A DNA stretch of 43,194 nt from Streptomyces sp. AV19 (GCF_015999245.1 NZ_JAEAMR010000010.1:24889-68082), one strand, 5' to 3'; shown: positions 1 to 7,536, counted from the first letter of the stretch. The notes: generated by a model from the sequence alone, not told the origin. Made by a program: numbers and translations.

Positions 1-142
1 CCGCCCCCCATGGGGCACCCGCTCCTGGAGGGAACCCCGCCCCCCATGGGGCACCCGCTCCTGGAGGGAACCCCGCCCCCCATGGGGCACCGCCCCCGGA
101 GGGCACCCCGCCCCCCATAGGGCACCCGCCCCCGGAGGGACC
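1..142. repeat. Four tandem copies of a 35-36 bp GC-rich unit
   Basis: Units begin at 1, 37, 73 and 108. The first two (36 bp) are identical; the third and fourth (35 bp) carry a few changes. Each contains a CCCCATGGGG-type palindrome (CCCCATAGGG in the fourth) followed by a GGCACC...GGAGGG segment. The array is probably longer, because it starts exactly at the window edge. There are no unique spacers, so it is not a CRISPR array. Confidence 0.85.
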
Positions 143-202
143 CGCGGCTCGCCCGGGTCAACCCGGCTACCGGCTGTCAGCGGCGGATGGCAGGCTTGTC
201 CC

Positions 203-568
203 GTGACCGAGATTGACGCAAAGATCGATGCTCTCGTCCCCGCCTGGCTCACGCTCCCCGACATCGCCGAAAAGCTCGGCGTCGAGGTGACGCGCGTGCG
301 GCAGCTGGTCAAGGAGGGCCAGCTGATCGCCGTGCGCCGTGGTGAGAACCGCGTGCTCCAGGTGCCCGCCGAATTCATCGGCGAGGACAGGATCGTCAAG
401 GGCCTGTCCGGGACCCTGACGCTCCTGAAGGACGACGGCTTCAGCGACGAGGAAATGCTGGAGTGGCTCTTCACTCCGGACCCGACCCTGCCGGGCACCC
501 CCGTGCGGGCCCTGCGCGAGAATCGCGGGACGGAGGTGAAGCGCCGGGCCCAGGCGCTCGCCGTCTGA
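203..568 (+). CDS. Rv2175c-family DNA-binding protein
   Basis: A 121-residue protein starting at GTG 203. The N-terminal half (about residues 14-60) reads as a winged helix-turn-helix: WLTLPDIAEKLGV, then VTRVRQLVKEGQL, then a basic wing RRGENR. The C-terminal half (about 62-110, with LSGTLTLLKDDGFSDEEMLEWL) matches the small helical domain of the Rv2175c family. In Mycobacterium tuberculosis that family member binds DNA and is a substrate of the Ser/Thr kinase PknL. Any kinase link here is inference, since no kinase gene is in view. An inverted repeat CCGGGT-CA-ACCCGG (153-166) lies 36 nt upstream and could be an operator. The gene is followed by a hairpin at 590-621, so it is probably monocistronic. 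Confidence 0.85.
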   Translation: MTEIDAKIDALVPAWLTLPDIAEKLGVEVTRVRQLVKEGQLIAVRRGENRVLQVPAEFIGEDRIVKGLSGTLTLLKDDGFSDEEMLEWLFTPDPTLPGTPVRALRENRGTEVKRRAQALAV

Positions 569-589
569 CCCTCCCCCGGTAGGGGGCCC

Positions 590-621
590 GGTGTACGGGC
601 GGTCACCTCCGCCCGTACACC
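590..621 (+). terminator. Hairpin between the Rv2175c-like gene and thiE
   Basis: A perfect 13-bp stem (arms 590-602 and 609-621, GGTGTACGGGCGG and its complement) with a 6-nt loop, 21 nt after the stop at 568 and 25 nt before thiE. There is no T tract, which is usual for Streptomyces terminators. It could also fold in the thiE leader. Confidence 0.65.
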
Positions 622-646
622 GCACCACCGACCTGGGGGACACCAC

Positions 647-1312
647 ATGCCCACCGCACGCGAGCGCCTCGCCGACGCCCGGCTCTATCTGTGCACCGAC
701 GCGCGCAGGCGCCAGGGCGACCTGCCCGAGTTCCTGGACGCGGTCCTCGCCGCCGGCGTGGACGTCGTCCAGCTCCGCGACAAGGGCGTGGAGGCCGGCG
801 AGGAGCTCGGGCACCTCGCCGTCATGGCCGAGGCGGCCCGCCGGCACGGCCGGCTCCTCGCGGTCAACGACCGCGCCGACATCGCGCACGCCATCGGCTC
901 GGACGTGCTGCACCTGGGCCAGGGCGACCTGCCCGTGCCCGCGGCCCGGGCGATCCTGGGCGACGACGTGCTCGTCGGCCGTTCCACGCACGCCGAGGCC
1001 GAGGTGGACGCCGCCCTCGCCGAGCCCGGCGTGGACTACTTCTGCACGGGCCCCTGCTGGCCCACGCCCACCAAGCCCGGCCGCCCCGCCCCCGGCCTGT
1101 CCCTGGTGCGGCACGCGGCCGTACTGCCGCAGACGAAGCCCTGGTTCGCGATCGGCGGCATCGACGAGACCAACCTCGACGAGGTGCTGGACGCCGGCGC
1201 CCGCCGGGTGGTCGTCGTCCGGGCGATCACGGAGGCGGCCGACCCGGGCGCGGCGGCGGCCCGGCTCGCGGAGCGGATCCGGGCGCGCACCGCGCCCGTG
1301 GATCTCCACTGA
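647..1312 (+). CDS. thiE: Thiamine-phosphate synthase ThiE
   Basis: A 221-residue TIM-barrel enzyme that joins the thiazole phosphate and hydroxymethylpyrimidine pyrophosphate units into thiamine phosphate. Family landmarks appear in order: QLRDKG (about residue 43), the VNDRADIA diphosphate-binding segment (about 73), HLGQGDLP (about 89), GRSTH (about 110), the TGPCWPTPTKPGR loop and the C-terminal AIGGI phosphate-binding strand (about 168). The length is normal for the family. ATG 647 is preceded by GGGGGA with good spacing. No TPP riboswitch signature (CTGAGA) is visible in the 78-nt leader, so feedback by that route is not supported. metF follows in the same direction after 101 nt. Confidence 0.95.
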   Translation: MPTARERLADARLYLCTDARRRQGDLPEFLDAVLAAGVDVVQLRDKGVEAGEELGHLAVMAEAARRHGRLLAVNDRADIAHAIGSDVLHLGQGDLPVPAARAILGDDVLVGRSTHAEAEVDAALAEPGVDYFCTGPCWPTPTKPGRPAPGLSLVRHAAVLPQTKPWFAIGGIDETNLDEVLDAGARRVVVVRAITEAADPGAAAARLAERIRARTAPVDLH

Positions 1313-1362
1313 GTGGATCTTCTCTGGCAGTCACCGGCCAGCCAGCGTAAGGAAACGGACAG

Positions 1363-1413
1363 AACCCGGCCGCGCCCGTCATGATCGTCGCGTGCCGGGT
1401 TAACTTGGCCGGT
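1363..1413 (+). promoter_or_regulatory. Putative metF promoter with inverted repeat
   Basis: An 8-bp inverted repeat, AACCCGGC (1363-1370) and GCCGGGTT (1394-1401), overlaps a -10-like TAACTT (1401-1406). That hexamer ends 7 nt before the metF ATG, and no Shine-Dalgarno sequence is visible. This suggests a leaderless mRNA with an operator over the promoter. The -35 region is weak. Confidence 0.4.
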
Positions 1414-2331
1414 ATGGCCCTTGGCACTGCCTCCACCAGGACGGATCACGCCCGTACCGTGCGTGACCTGCTCGCCTCCGGCGAGCGTTCGTATTCCTTC
1501 GAGTTCGCGGCTCCGAAGACCGAAAAGGGGGAACGGACGCTGTGGAACGCCATCCGGCGCATCGAAGCCGTCGCCCCCACCTTCGTCTCCGTCACCTATG
1601 GCGCCGGCGGTTCGTCCCGTGAGGGGACGGTCCGCGCGACCGAGCGCATCGCCACCGACACCACCCTCACCCCCGTCGCCCACCTCACGGCCGTCAACCA
1701 CTCCCTGGCCGAACTCCGCAACGTCATCGGGCAGTACGCGGACGTCGGCATCCGCAACATGCTCGCCCTGCGCGGCGACCCGCCCGGCGACCCCATGGGC
1801 GAGTGGGTGCGCCACCCGGACGGCATGGACCACGCGGTCGAACTGGTCCGGCTCATCAAGGAGTCGGGCGACTTCTGCGTCGGCGTCGCCGCGTTCCCGG
1901 AGATGCACCCGCGCTCCACCGACTGGGACACCGACGTGAAGCACTTCGTGGACAAGTGCAAGGCGGGCGCCGACTTCGCGATCACCCAGATGTTCTTCCA
2001 CGCCGATGACTACCTGCGGCTGCGCGACCGGGTCGCGGCGGCCGGCTGCGACACCCCGATCATCCCCGAGATCATGCCCGTCACCAACGTCCGCCAGATC
2101 GAACGCTTCGCACAGCTCAGCAACGCGGACTTCCCCACGGAGCTCGAGGAGCGGATCCGGGCGGTGGCCGACGACCCGGCGGCTGTACGCTCGATCGGGA
2201 TCGAGTACGCGACGGAGCTGTGTGCGCGGTTGATGGCCGAGGAGATTCCCGGGTTGCACTTCATTACCCTGAACCACTCCACGGCGACCTTGGAAATCTA
2301 CGAGAACCTGGGGCTGCACCAGCGGCCCTGA
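1414..2331 (+). CDS. metF: Methylenetetrahydrofolate reductase MetF
   Basis: A 305-residue flavoprotein reducing 5,10-methylene-THF to 5-methyl-THF for methionine synthesis. Visible family segments are SFEFAAPKTEKGE (start of the barrel, catalytic Glu region), SVTYGAGGSSREGT, VAHLTAV, LALRGDPPGDP (substrate loop), TQMFF, and the closing FITLNHSTATLEIYENLGL. I chose ATG 1414 (MALGTAST) over the in-frame ATG at 1381, because family similarity begins there and 1381 lies inside the apparent promoter and inverted repeat. No SAM or SAH riboswitch could be recognised upstream. The neighbouring thiE gene is also a cofactor gene, but no functional coupling is shown. Confidence 0.95.
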   Translation: MALGTASTRTDHARTVRDLLASGERSYSFEFAAPKTEKGERTLWNAIRRIEAVAPTFVSVTYGAGGSSREGTVRATERIATDTTLTPVAHLTAVNHSLAELRNVIGQYADVGIRNMLALRGDPPGDPMGEWVRHPDGMDHAVELVRLIKESGDFCVGVAAFPEMHPRSTDWDTDVKHFVDKCKAGADFAITQMFFHADDYLRLRDRVAAAGCDTPIIPEIMPVTNVRQIERFAQLSNADFPTELEERIRAVADDPAAVRSIGIEYATELCARLMAEEIPGLHFITLNHSTATLEIYENLGLHQRP

Positions 2332-2371
2332 CGGCCGGCCGGGCACGGCGGCCGGACGAGAGGGGCGACTC

Positions 2372-3211
2372 ATGGGCTGGACGGTCCTCTATCTGGCGTT
2401 CGGCGTCGTCGGGCTCTGGCTGCTGGGCGAGGTGCTCTTCCAGTACAAGGCCAGGCTGCGCTGGCGGCTGCTGGCCTTCACCGGCTTCCTCGGCGTGGTG
2501 GCGGGCGTCCTCGTCCCGTCCGTCGTGGTCATCGCGGTGGGCGCGATCGCCTTCGCGGTCGGGCAGGTGTACGTGACGGTGTCCTTCCGGCGGGGCTTCT
2601 CCGCCGGCTGGGCGCTCCGCCGCCGGGGCCGGGAGAGCCGCGGGGAGACTCCCGTCCGCTCCGGCCGCCGGCGCGGCAAGCCTGCCCGGGCCGCCGAGAA
2701 GGCACCGGACGAGGCCCCGGCCGCGAAGGCGGAGCCGCCCGCGCCGCGGCCGCCGTCCGTGCCGGACCCCGACGCGGCGACGGCCATGATGCCGGCCGTC
2801 CCCCGGCAGCCCGGCCACGACGAGGTCCTGGCGGCCGAGGAGACCACCGTCTTCGGCGGCACGTACGACGCCTACGGCACCCCGGCGGGCGCCCCGGTGC
2901 AGGGCGCGACCGCCGCCTCCCCCTACGGGGGTCAGTTCGACTACGGACAGCAGGACCAGTACGCGGCGTACTCCGACCCGTACATCGGGAACCTCCCGCC
3001 CGCCGGCGCGCCCCAGGGGTACGGGCAGCAGCAGTCGTACGGCGCGGACGCGTGGGCGACGGGCGCGGGGCAGTACGACACGGACACCCCGCCCGGCGGC
3101 GTCTGGGTGCCGCAGCAGCGCGACACCGACTTCCCGCCGCAGCAGCAGGGCCGGCAGCAGCCCCCGTACCCGCCGCAGCAGGGGTACGAGGAACAGCAGT
3201 ACCGTTACTGA
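2372..3211 (+). CDS. Membrane protein with Gln/Tyr/Pro-rich tail
   Basis: A 279-residue protein of unknown function. Residues 3-22 and about 32-72 form two or three hydrophobic helices (VLYLAFGVVGLWLLGEVLF; LLAFTGFLGVVAGVL; VVVIAVGAIAFAVG). They are followed by a basic stretch (RRRGRESRGE...RSGRRRGK) and a long low-complexity tail rich in Ala/Pro, then Gln, Tyr and Gly. The architecture suggests an inner-membrane anchor with a disordered cytoplasmic tail. ATG 2372 has GAGAGGGG upstream. It is 40 nt after metF and may be co-transcribed. It ends 42 nt from the convergent oxidoreductase gene with no strong hairpin between them. I know of similar uncharacterised proteins next to metF in streptomycetes, but no function. 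Confidence 0.75.
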   Translation: MGWTVLYLAFGVVGLWLLGEVLFQYKARLRWRLLAFTGFLGVVAGVLVPSVVVIAVGAIAFAVGQVYVTVSFRRGFSAGWALRRRGRESRGETPVRSGRRRGKPARAAEKAPDEAPAAKAEPPAPRPPSVPDPDAATAMMPAVPRQPGHDEVLAAEETTVFGGTYDAYGTPAGAPVQGATAASPYGGQFDYGQQDQYAAYSDPYIGNLPPAGAPQGYGQQQSYGADAWATGAGQYDTDTPPGGVWVPQQRDTDFPPQQQGRQQPPYPPQQGYEEQQYRY

Positions 3212-3253
3212 CGGTTGCGGCGTTACGGCGTTGCGGCTACCGGAGGCGCGGGC

Positions 3254-4744
3254 TCACTGCGAGCCGCGGAAGTCCGCGCCCTCCACGACGAGCCCGGCGA
3301 CCAGCGCCCCGGACATCCCGGCGTGGGCGAGCCCGCCGCCCGGGTGCGCGAAGCCGCCCACCCGGTAGAAGCCGGACATTCCGGTGGAGTTGGCGGGGCG
3401 CAGGTACGCGCCGTCCGCACCCGCCAGGACCGGGGCGGGCACGCCGCCGCCCTCGGCGCCGGTGGACTCCTCGGTGTCCGCGGGCGTGAGCACCTCGCGC
3501 CACAGCAGCCGCTCGCGCAGGCCCGGCACGGCCGCCTCGGCGGCGCGCACCATCCGGTCCGCGAACTCCTCCGCCCCGGCACGCCAGTTGACCGCACCCT
3601 GCGGGGCGGCCGTCGCGGTCAGGGTGACCGCCTCGTGCTCCTCGTCGGGCCGGACGGCCGGGTCGTCGGGGCGCAGCACGGTCACCGTCGGCACGTACGC
3701 CGCGCCGCCCTGCGGCGCGAAGATCCCCGCCAACTCCGCGGCGCGGTCCGGGGCGTGGACCACCGTGCGGTGCGCCGTGCCCTCGGGGCGCGCGCCGCGC
3801 AGCGCGAGGAGGACGGTACAGCGGCCGGGCGGGACGGGGGCGGGCTCCGCCGTCGCCGGGGCGAGCGCGGCCAGCCGGCCGGGGGAGACCCCGGCGACCA
3901 CCATGCCGGCCTCGACGGTCTCCCCGTCGGCCAGCCGCAGCCCGGCGGCCCGGCCGTCCTTCTCCAGGACCTCCGTGACCTCCGCGCCGAAGCGGAACTC
4001 CACGCGGCGGGCCGTGCAGCGCCGGTGCAGCGCGTCGGCTAGGGCCCGCATGCCGCCGGCCACGTACCAGCTGCCGAAGGTCTGCTCCATGTACGGCAGG
4101 ACCGTCGCGCTCGCCGGGGCGGTGCGCGGGTCGAGGCCGTGGGCCAGGACGTGGCTCTCCAGCAGGGCGGCCAGCCGCGGGTCCGTCAGCTCCCGCTCGG
4201 CCACCGACGCCAGGGTGGGCGGCGCCGGGCGGCGGAAGAGCCCGCGCCGACGGACGGCCGGGTACGGGTCGTGGCCCAGCGCGTCCCGCGCCGGCCCGGT
4301 GGCCAGCGGCTCCTCCAGGAGCGGACGGCGGGTGGCGTCCCAGACCTCGCGGCCCCGGTTGACCATGTCGCTCCAGCGCTCGCCCGCGCCCGGGCCGATC
4401 GCGGCGTCGAGGGCCTGGACGACGCCGGCCCGCGAGGCGTTGGGCAGCGCGACGGCGGTGCCGTCGGCGAAGACATGGGCGCTCGCCGGGTCCACCTGGG
4501 ACATGGCGACGCTCTGCTCCAGGGACTCCTTGCCGGTCTTGACGAACAGGTCGCGGTAGACGGCGGGGAGGTGCAGGAGCTGGGGGCCCGTGTCGAAGAC
4601 GAAGCCGTCGCGGGCGACGCGGCCGAGTGCCCCGCCGTGGGTCGTCCCGCGTTCGTACACCGTCACCTTGTGGCCCGCGATCGCGAGCCGGGCGGAGGCC
4701 GCCATGGCGGCCATGCCGGCGCCGATCACCGCAATTCTTGCCAT
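3254..4744 (-). CDS. CrtI-type FAD-dependent oxidoreductase (phytoene desaturase superfamily)
   Basis: A 496-residue protein. It opens with a dinucleotide-binding fold (RIAVIGAGMAAMAASARLA, then VTVYERG) and ends with the C-terminal FAD signature of the CrtI/MAO superfamily (YRVGGFAHPGGGLAHAGMSGALVA). It starts at ATG 4744, where similarity begins; longer in-frame versions run into the upstream gene. No crtB, crtE or other carotenoid gene is nearby, so the desaturase name should not be taken literally. Related proteins include all-trans-retinol saturase-like and amine oxidase-like enzymes of unknown substrate. It lies 11 nt downstream of the DUF4126 gene, so the two look like one operon. Confidence 0.85.
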   Translation of the reverse strand: MARIAVIGAGMAAMAASARLAIAGHKVTVYERGTTHGGALGRVARDGFVFDTGPQLLHLPAVYRDLFVKTGKESLEQSVAMSQVDPASAHVFADGTAVALPNASRAGVVQALDAAIGPGAGERWSDMVNRGREVWDATRRPLLEEPLATGPARDALGHDPYPAVRRRGLFRRPAPPTLASVAERELTDPRLAALLESHVLAHGLDPRTAPASATVLPYMEQTFGSWYVAGGMRALADALHRRCTARRVEFRFGAEVTEVLEKDGRAAGLRLADGETVEAGMVVAGVSPGRLAALAPATAEPAPVPPGRCTVLLALRGARPEGTAHRTVVHAPDRAAELAGIFAPQGGAAYVPTVTVLRPDDPAVRPDEEHEAVTLTATAAPQGAVNWRAGAEEFADRMVRAAEAAVPGLRERLLWREVLTPADTEESTGAEGGGVPAPVLAGADGAYLRPANSTGMSGFYRVGGFAHPGGGLAHAGMSGALVAGLVVEGADFRGSQ

Positions 4745-4755
4745 GTGACAGGACT

Positions 4756-5346
4756 CTATCGGGCCGCCGCCAGGCGCCGTTCGCGCCTCCGGCGGAGGAA
4801 CGCGCGCACCTTGCGCCACAGGAGGACCACGGTCGCGACGCCCAGGACGAGCAGTCCGCCCGCGACGCACGCCGCCAGTACCGGGTGGAACAGCGCGAAC
4901 ACGACCAACGCCGCGACGCCCAGGTCCTCCAGGACGCTCAGCACGATGTTGCTGAGCGGCTCCGGCGAGCTGTTGACCGCCATCCGCGTGCTCATCTTTA
5001 CCAGGTGCATCACCAGCGCCGTCGTTCCGCCGAGGGCCCCGCACGCGACCTCCGACAGGTCGCCGCCGCTCTGGCCGGCCAGCATCGAGCCGATCATCGC
5101 GCCGCAGGCCGGGCGGACCAGGGTGTGCACGGCGTCCCAGACGGTGTCCACGTAGGGGATCTTGTCGGCGACGGCCTCGCAGAGGAACAGCACGGCCGCC
5201 GCGATCAGCACCTCGGGCCGCTGGAGCGGCCCGGGCACCTCGCCGCCCACCCCCGCGCGGCCGCACAGGCCGAGGAGCAGGACCACGGCATAGGCGTTGA
5301 TCCCGCTCGCCCAGCCGCTCGTGAACACCATGGGAAGTATGGACAC
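4756..5346 (-). CDS. DUF4126 integral membrane protein
   Basis: A 196-residue membrane protein of unknown function. The N-terminal VFTSGWASGINAYAVVLLLGL segment is characteristic of the family. It is followed by AAAVLFLCEAVADKIPYVDTVWD, a Gly/Ala-rich helix (ACGALGGTTALVMHLVKM), a last pair of hydrophobic segments and a strongly basic C-terminus (RRRRERR). I chose GTG 5346 (VSILPMVF); ATG 5331, five codons on, is the alternative. Upstream is an inverted repeat, TACTCA-N7-TGAGTA (5393-5411). It is probably co-transcribed with the CrtI-like oxidoreductase. Confidence 0.8.
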   Translation of the reverse strand: MSILPMVFTSGWASGINAYAVVLLLGLCGRAGVGGEVPGPLQRPEVLIAAAVLFLCEAVADKIPYVDTVWDAVHTLVRPACGAMIGSMLAGQSGGDLSEVACGALGGTTALVMHLVKMSTRMAVNSSPEPLSNIVLSVLEDLGVAALVVFALFHPVLAACVAGGLLVLGVATVVLLWRKVRAFLRRRRERRLAAAR

Positions 5347-5392
5347 GCGGAAGATCGTAACGAGGGCGCGCAGCCGCCCGGGAGCGCGCACG

Positions 5393-5411
5393 TACTCAGA
5401 CGGGATGAGTA
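5393..5411 (-). promoter_or_regulatory. Inverted repeat upstream of the DUF4126 gene
   Basis: TACTCA (5393-5398) and TGAGTA (5406-5411) form perfect 6-bp half-sites separated by 7 nt. The centre lies about 55 nt upstream of the DUF4126 start. It may be a regulator site; the cognate factor is unknown. The adjacent tetR product is one candidate, by inference only. The rest of 5412-5518 shows nothing I can support. Confidence 0.35.
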
Positions 5412-5518
5412 GCGCGGCGGATGGGGCGCGGGCCCCGTGGACGGAAGAGTGGGCCGTGGAGGGAGCGGCCCGGAACCGCCGGCACGGGGCGGCGGAGCCC
5501 GGCCGCTCCCCGGGGGTC

Positions 5519-5684
5519 CTAGGGCGTGTCCGATGGGTCAGTGCGGGCCCCGCGGCGTCTGGTGCGGTACATCGCAAGGCGGAGCATCGCCCGCGTACTG
5601 GGCGTACTCGGGTGATGCGACAACGCGGCGAGGTGCCGTGTCAGGCGTCGCGGGGCCTGTGCTGACCCATCGGACACGCCCTAG
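5519..5684. mobile_element. MITE-like palindromic element with CTAG ends
   Basis: A 166-bp sequence with terminal inverted repeats. The first 23 nt (CTAGGGCGTGTCC then GATGGGTCAG) are identical to the reverse complement of the last 23, and similarity continues imperfectly for about 49 bp. The interior is also partly self-complementary around GTACTGGGCGTAC, so the whole element folds into one long imperfect hairpin. There is no transposase reading frame. CTAG at both ends is consistent with a TA or CTAG target duplication, as seen for IS630/Tc1- or IS5-related elements. The right end supplies, or preserves, the TAG stop codon of the tetR gene. Confidence 0.75.
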
Positions 5685-6295
5685 CGGGCGCCGCCGCCCA
5701 CCCGGCCCTGCAGCATCCGGGACAGCGCCGCGTGCACGTCGTCGACCGACCGCTCCGGCTGGAACGACTGCCAGTCCAGCGCGGCCACCAGCACCATGCC
5801 GAAGAGCGCCGACGCCGTCAGCGGAACGTCGACCTCCGCGCCGAGTTCGTCCTCCGCCACGGCCTGCCGCAGCACGGCCTCGATCACCGCGATGGCCTTC
5901 CGCCGGACCTGCATCAGGGTCGGCTGCCAGGCCCGGTTGGTGCGCCACAGCTCGGCCGCGAACAGCTGGGTCAGGGCCGGGTTGCGGGCGATGAACTCCA
6001 GCCCCGCGCGGACCATCGCGTCCAGCGCGTCCACCCGGCCGCCGCCGCGCGCGGCCGTCTCGTCCGCCGCCCGTTGCAGGGCGGCGGTCAGCAGCTCGAT
6101 ACCGTCCCGCAGCAGCTCCTCGAAGAGCTCCGTCTTGCTCGCGAAGTTGTAGTAGACGGTGCCCTTCGCCACCCCGGCGCGTTCGGCGATCTCGTCCACC
6201 GTGGTGGAGGAGAAGCCCTGTTCGGCGATGAGGGTGACCGCGGCCTCGAAGAGCTTCCGCCGGGTGTTCCTGCGGCGCGTACTGCTGCTGTCCAT
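5681..6295 (-). CDS. TetR/AcrR-family transcriptional regulator
   Basis: A 204-residue repressor-type protein. The N-terminal three-helix DNA-binding domain is at residues 8-56 (TRRKLFEAAVTLIAEQGF, TTVDEIAERAGVAKGTVYYNF), followed by KTELFEELL and a helical ligand-binding/dimerisation domain. Start is ATG 6295. Its TAG stop coincides with the end of the MITE-like element at 5681-5684, so the last residues (GRVGGGAR) abut the insertion. It is divergent from the methyltransferase at 6541 and is followed, beyond the element, by the DUF4126/CrtI-like pair on the same strand. Regulation of either neighbour is an inference. Confidence 0.92.
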   Translation of the reverse strand: MDSSSTRRRNTRRKLFEAAVTLIAEQGFSSTTVDEIAERAGVAKGTVYYNFASKTELFEELLRDGIELLTAALQRAADETAARGGGRVDALDAMVRAGLEFIARNPALTQLFAAELWRTNRAWQPTLMQVRRKAIAVIEAVLRQAVAEDELGAEVDVPLTASALFGMVLVAALDWQSFQPERSVDDVHAALSRMLQGRVGGGAR

Positions 6296-6416
6296 GCGGT
6301 GATTCTCCCTGTACGCAGCGTGTCCCCCCGCGCGGGCCCGCTCGGTGCCCGGCGGCCGCCGGCCCGTCGGTCGTTCTGTGGGTGGTGGTGGGCGGGTTGT
6401 CTGCCGTTCGGGAGGT

Positions 6417-6454
6417 GGGGCGCAGCCCCGGGAGAAACGGTGAAAGGGCGGGGC
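6417..6454 (+). repeat. Dispersed bistable hairpin element, copy 1
   Basis: GGGGC-GCA-GCCCC (6417-6429) is followed by a loop containing AAACGGTGAAAGGGCGGG and then a second GGGGC. GCCCCG (6425-6430) can pair either with the upstream GGGGC or with CGGGGC (6449-6454). This copy is in the 245-bp gap between the divergent tetR and methyltransferase starts, upstream of a -10-like TAGGCT at about 6488. Other copies are at 8045, 32058 and 43144. Confidence 0.8.
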
Positions 6455-6540
6455 GGGGCAGGATCAACCGCCCCCGCCGGTGCCCACTAGGCTGGGCCGA
6501 CGTCCGTCGTTCCACCACCGCCGCCGAGGAGCCACCCGCC

Positions 6541-7302
6541 GTGTCCGAGCCTTCCCTGGGTGGGGAGACCCCATCGCGTCCCCGCGCGTCCCTGCGTACC
6601 GCCGTGGTCTGGGAGGCCCTCCGGGACGCCCTCGACCGCCGGGGCGGTGAGCTGGAGGTACTCGACGCCGGCGGCGGCAGCGGCAAGTTCGCCGTCGAGG
6701 CCGCCCGCCTCGGACACCGCGTCACCGTCGTCGACCCCAGCCCCAACGCCCTGTTCGCGCTGGAGCGCCGGGCCGCCGAGGCCGGGGTCGCCGGCCGGGT
6801 CCGCGGCGTCCAGGGCGACACCCAGGACCTCTTCGAGGTCGTCGGGCGCGAGGGCTACGACGCCGTCCTGTGCCACGGCGTCCTGGAGTACCTGGAGGAC
6901 CCGGCCGGCGGGCTGCGCAACGTCGCCGCGGCGCTCCGCCCGTCCGGGGTGCTCAGCCTGCTCGCCGCCGGCCTGGGCGGGGCGGTGCTCGCCCGCGCCC
7001 TCGCCGGCCACTTCGCCGAGGCCCGGCAGGCCCTGACCGGCCCCGACGGCCACTGGGGCGCCGGCGACCCGGTCCCGCGGCGCTTCACCGCCGAGCAGCT
7101 CTCGGAGCTGGTCGCCGGGGCCGGGCTCGACGTCACGGCCGTGCACGGGGTCCGGGTCTTCGCCGACCTGGTGCCCGGGGTCCTCGTCGACGCCGAGCCA
7201 GGCGCCCGGGACGCCCTCTTCGAGCTGGAGGCCGCCGCCGCGGCCCTGCCGGCCTTCCACGCCGTGGCCACCCAGCTGCACGTGCTGGCCGCGCGGGGCT
7301 GA
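6541..7302 (+). CDS. Class I SAM-dependent methyltransferase
   Basis: A 253-residue protein starting at GTG 6541 with GAGGAG (6526-6531) upstream. It has motif I VLDAGGGSGKFAVEAA (about residue 40), the acidic end of strand 2 (VTVVDPSP), the QGDTQDL adenine-contact segment and motif IV-like YDAVLCHGVLEYL. The C-terminal half includes RRFTAEQLSELVAGAGL. The layout resembles the SmtA/CmoM-like group of small-molecule or tRNA-modifying methyltransferases, but the substrate cannot be read from sequence. An in-frame upstream extension to 6382 is rejected because it would translate the dispersed repeat element and the promoter. Confidence 0.88.
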   Translation: MSEPSLGGETPSRPRASLRTAVVWEALRDALDRRGGELEVLDAGGGSGKFAVEAARLGHRVTVVDPSPNALFALERRAAEAGVAGRVRGVQGDTQDLFEVVGREGYDAVLCHGVLEYLEDPAGGLRNVAAALRPSGVLSLLAAGLGGAVLARALAGHFAEARQALTGPDGHWGAGDPVPRRFTAEQLSELVAGAGLDVTAVHGVRVFADLVPGVLVDAEPGARDALFELEAAAAALPAFHAVATQLHVLAARG

Positions 7303-7536
7303 CGGCGGGACGGACACGGCCCGCCCGATCAGGCCGTTCGCCCCGTATGATCGGAGGACCCCGTCCGGCATGACGGATCGGCGGGCAGGGAATGTACGTT
7401 GCGACGTCACCGTCGCCGTCCCGGGGCCGGTGGGCGAATTGGCGCAGAGGGGCGGGTTTCACGGGGGCGATTCCCTGCCTATCCTGAAAGGGTCGCACCC
7501 GGTCGCACCCCCGCGACCGACGAGTAGGAGGACTCC

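Noticed and set aside
1..142. CRISPR array
   Set aside because: The repeats are directly adjacent with no unique spacers, and no cas genes are in the window.
1313..1413. SAM-IV, SAM-II or SAH riboswitch upstream of metF
   Set aside because: I looked for their conserved cores and could not find them. Only a simple inverted repeat next to a -10-like sequence is present.
3254..4744. Carotenoid biosynthesis locus
   Set aside because: Only a CrtI-superfamily oxidoreductase is present. There is no phytoene synthase, GGPP synthase or cyclase, so a pathway cannot be claimed.
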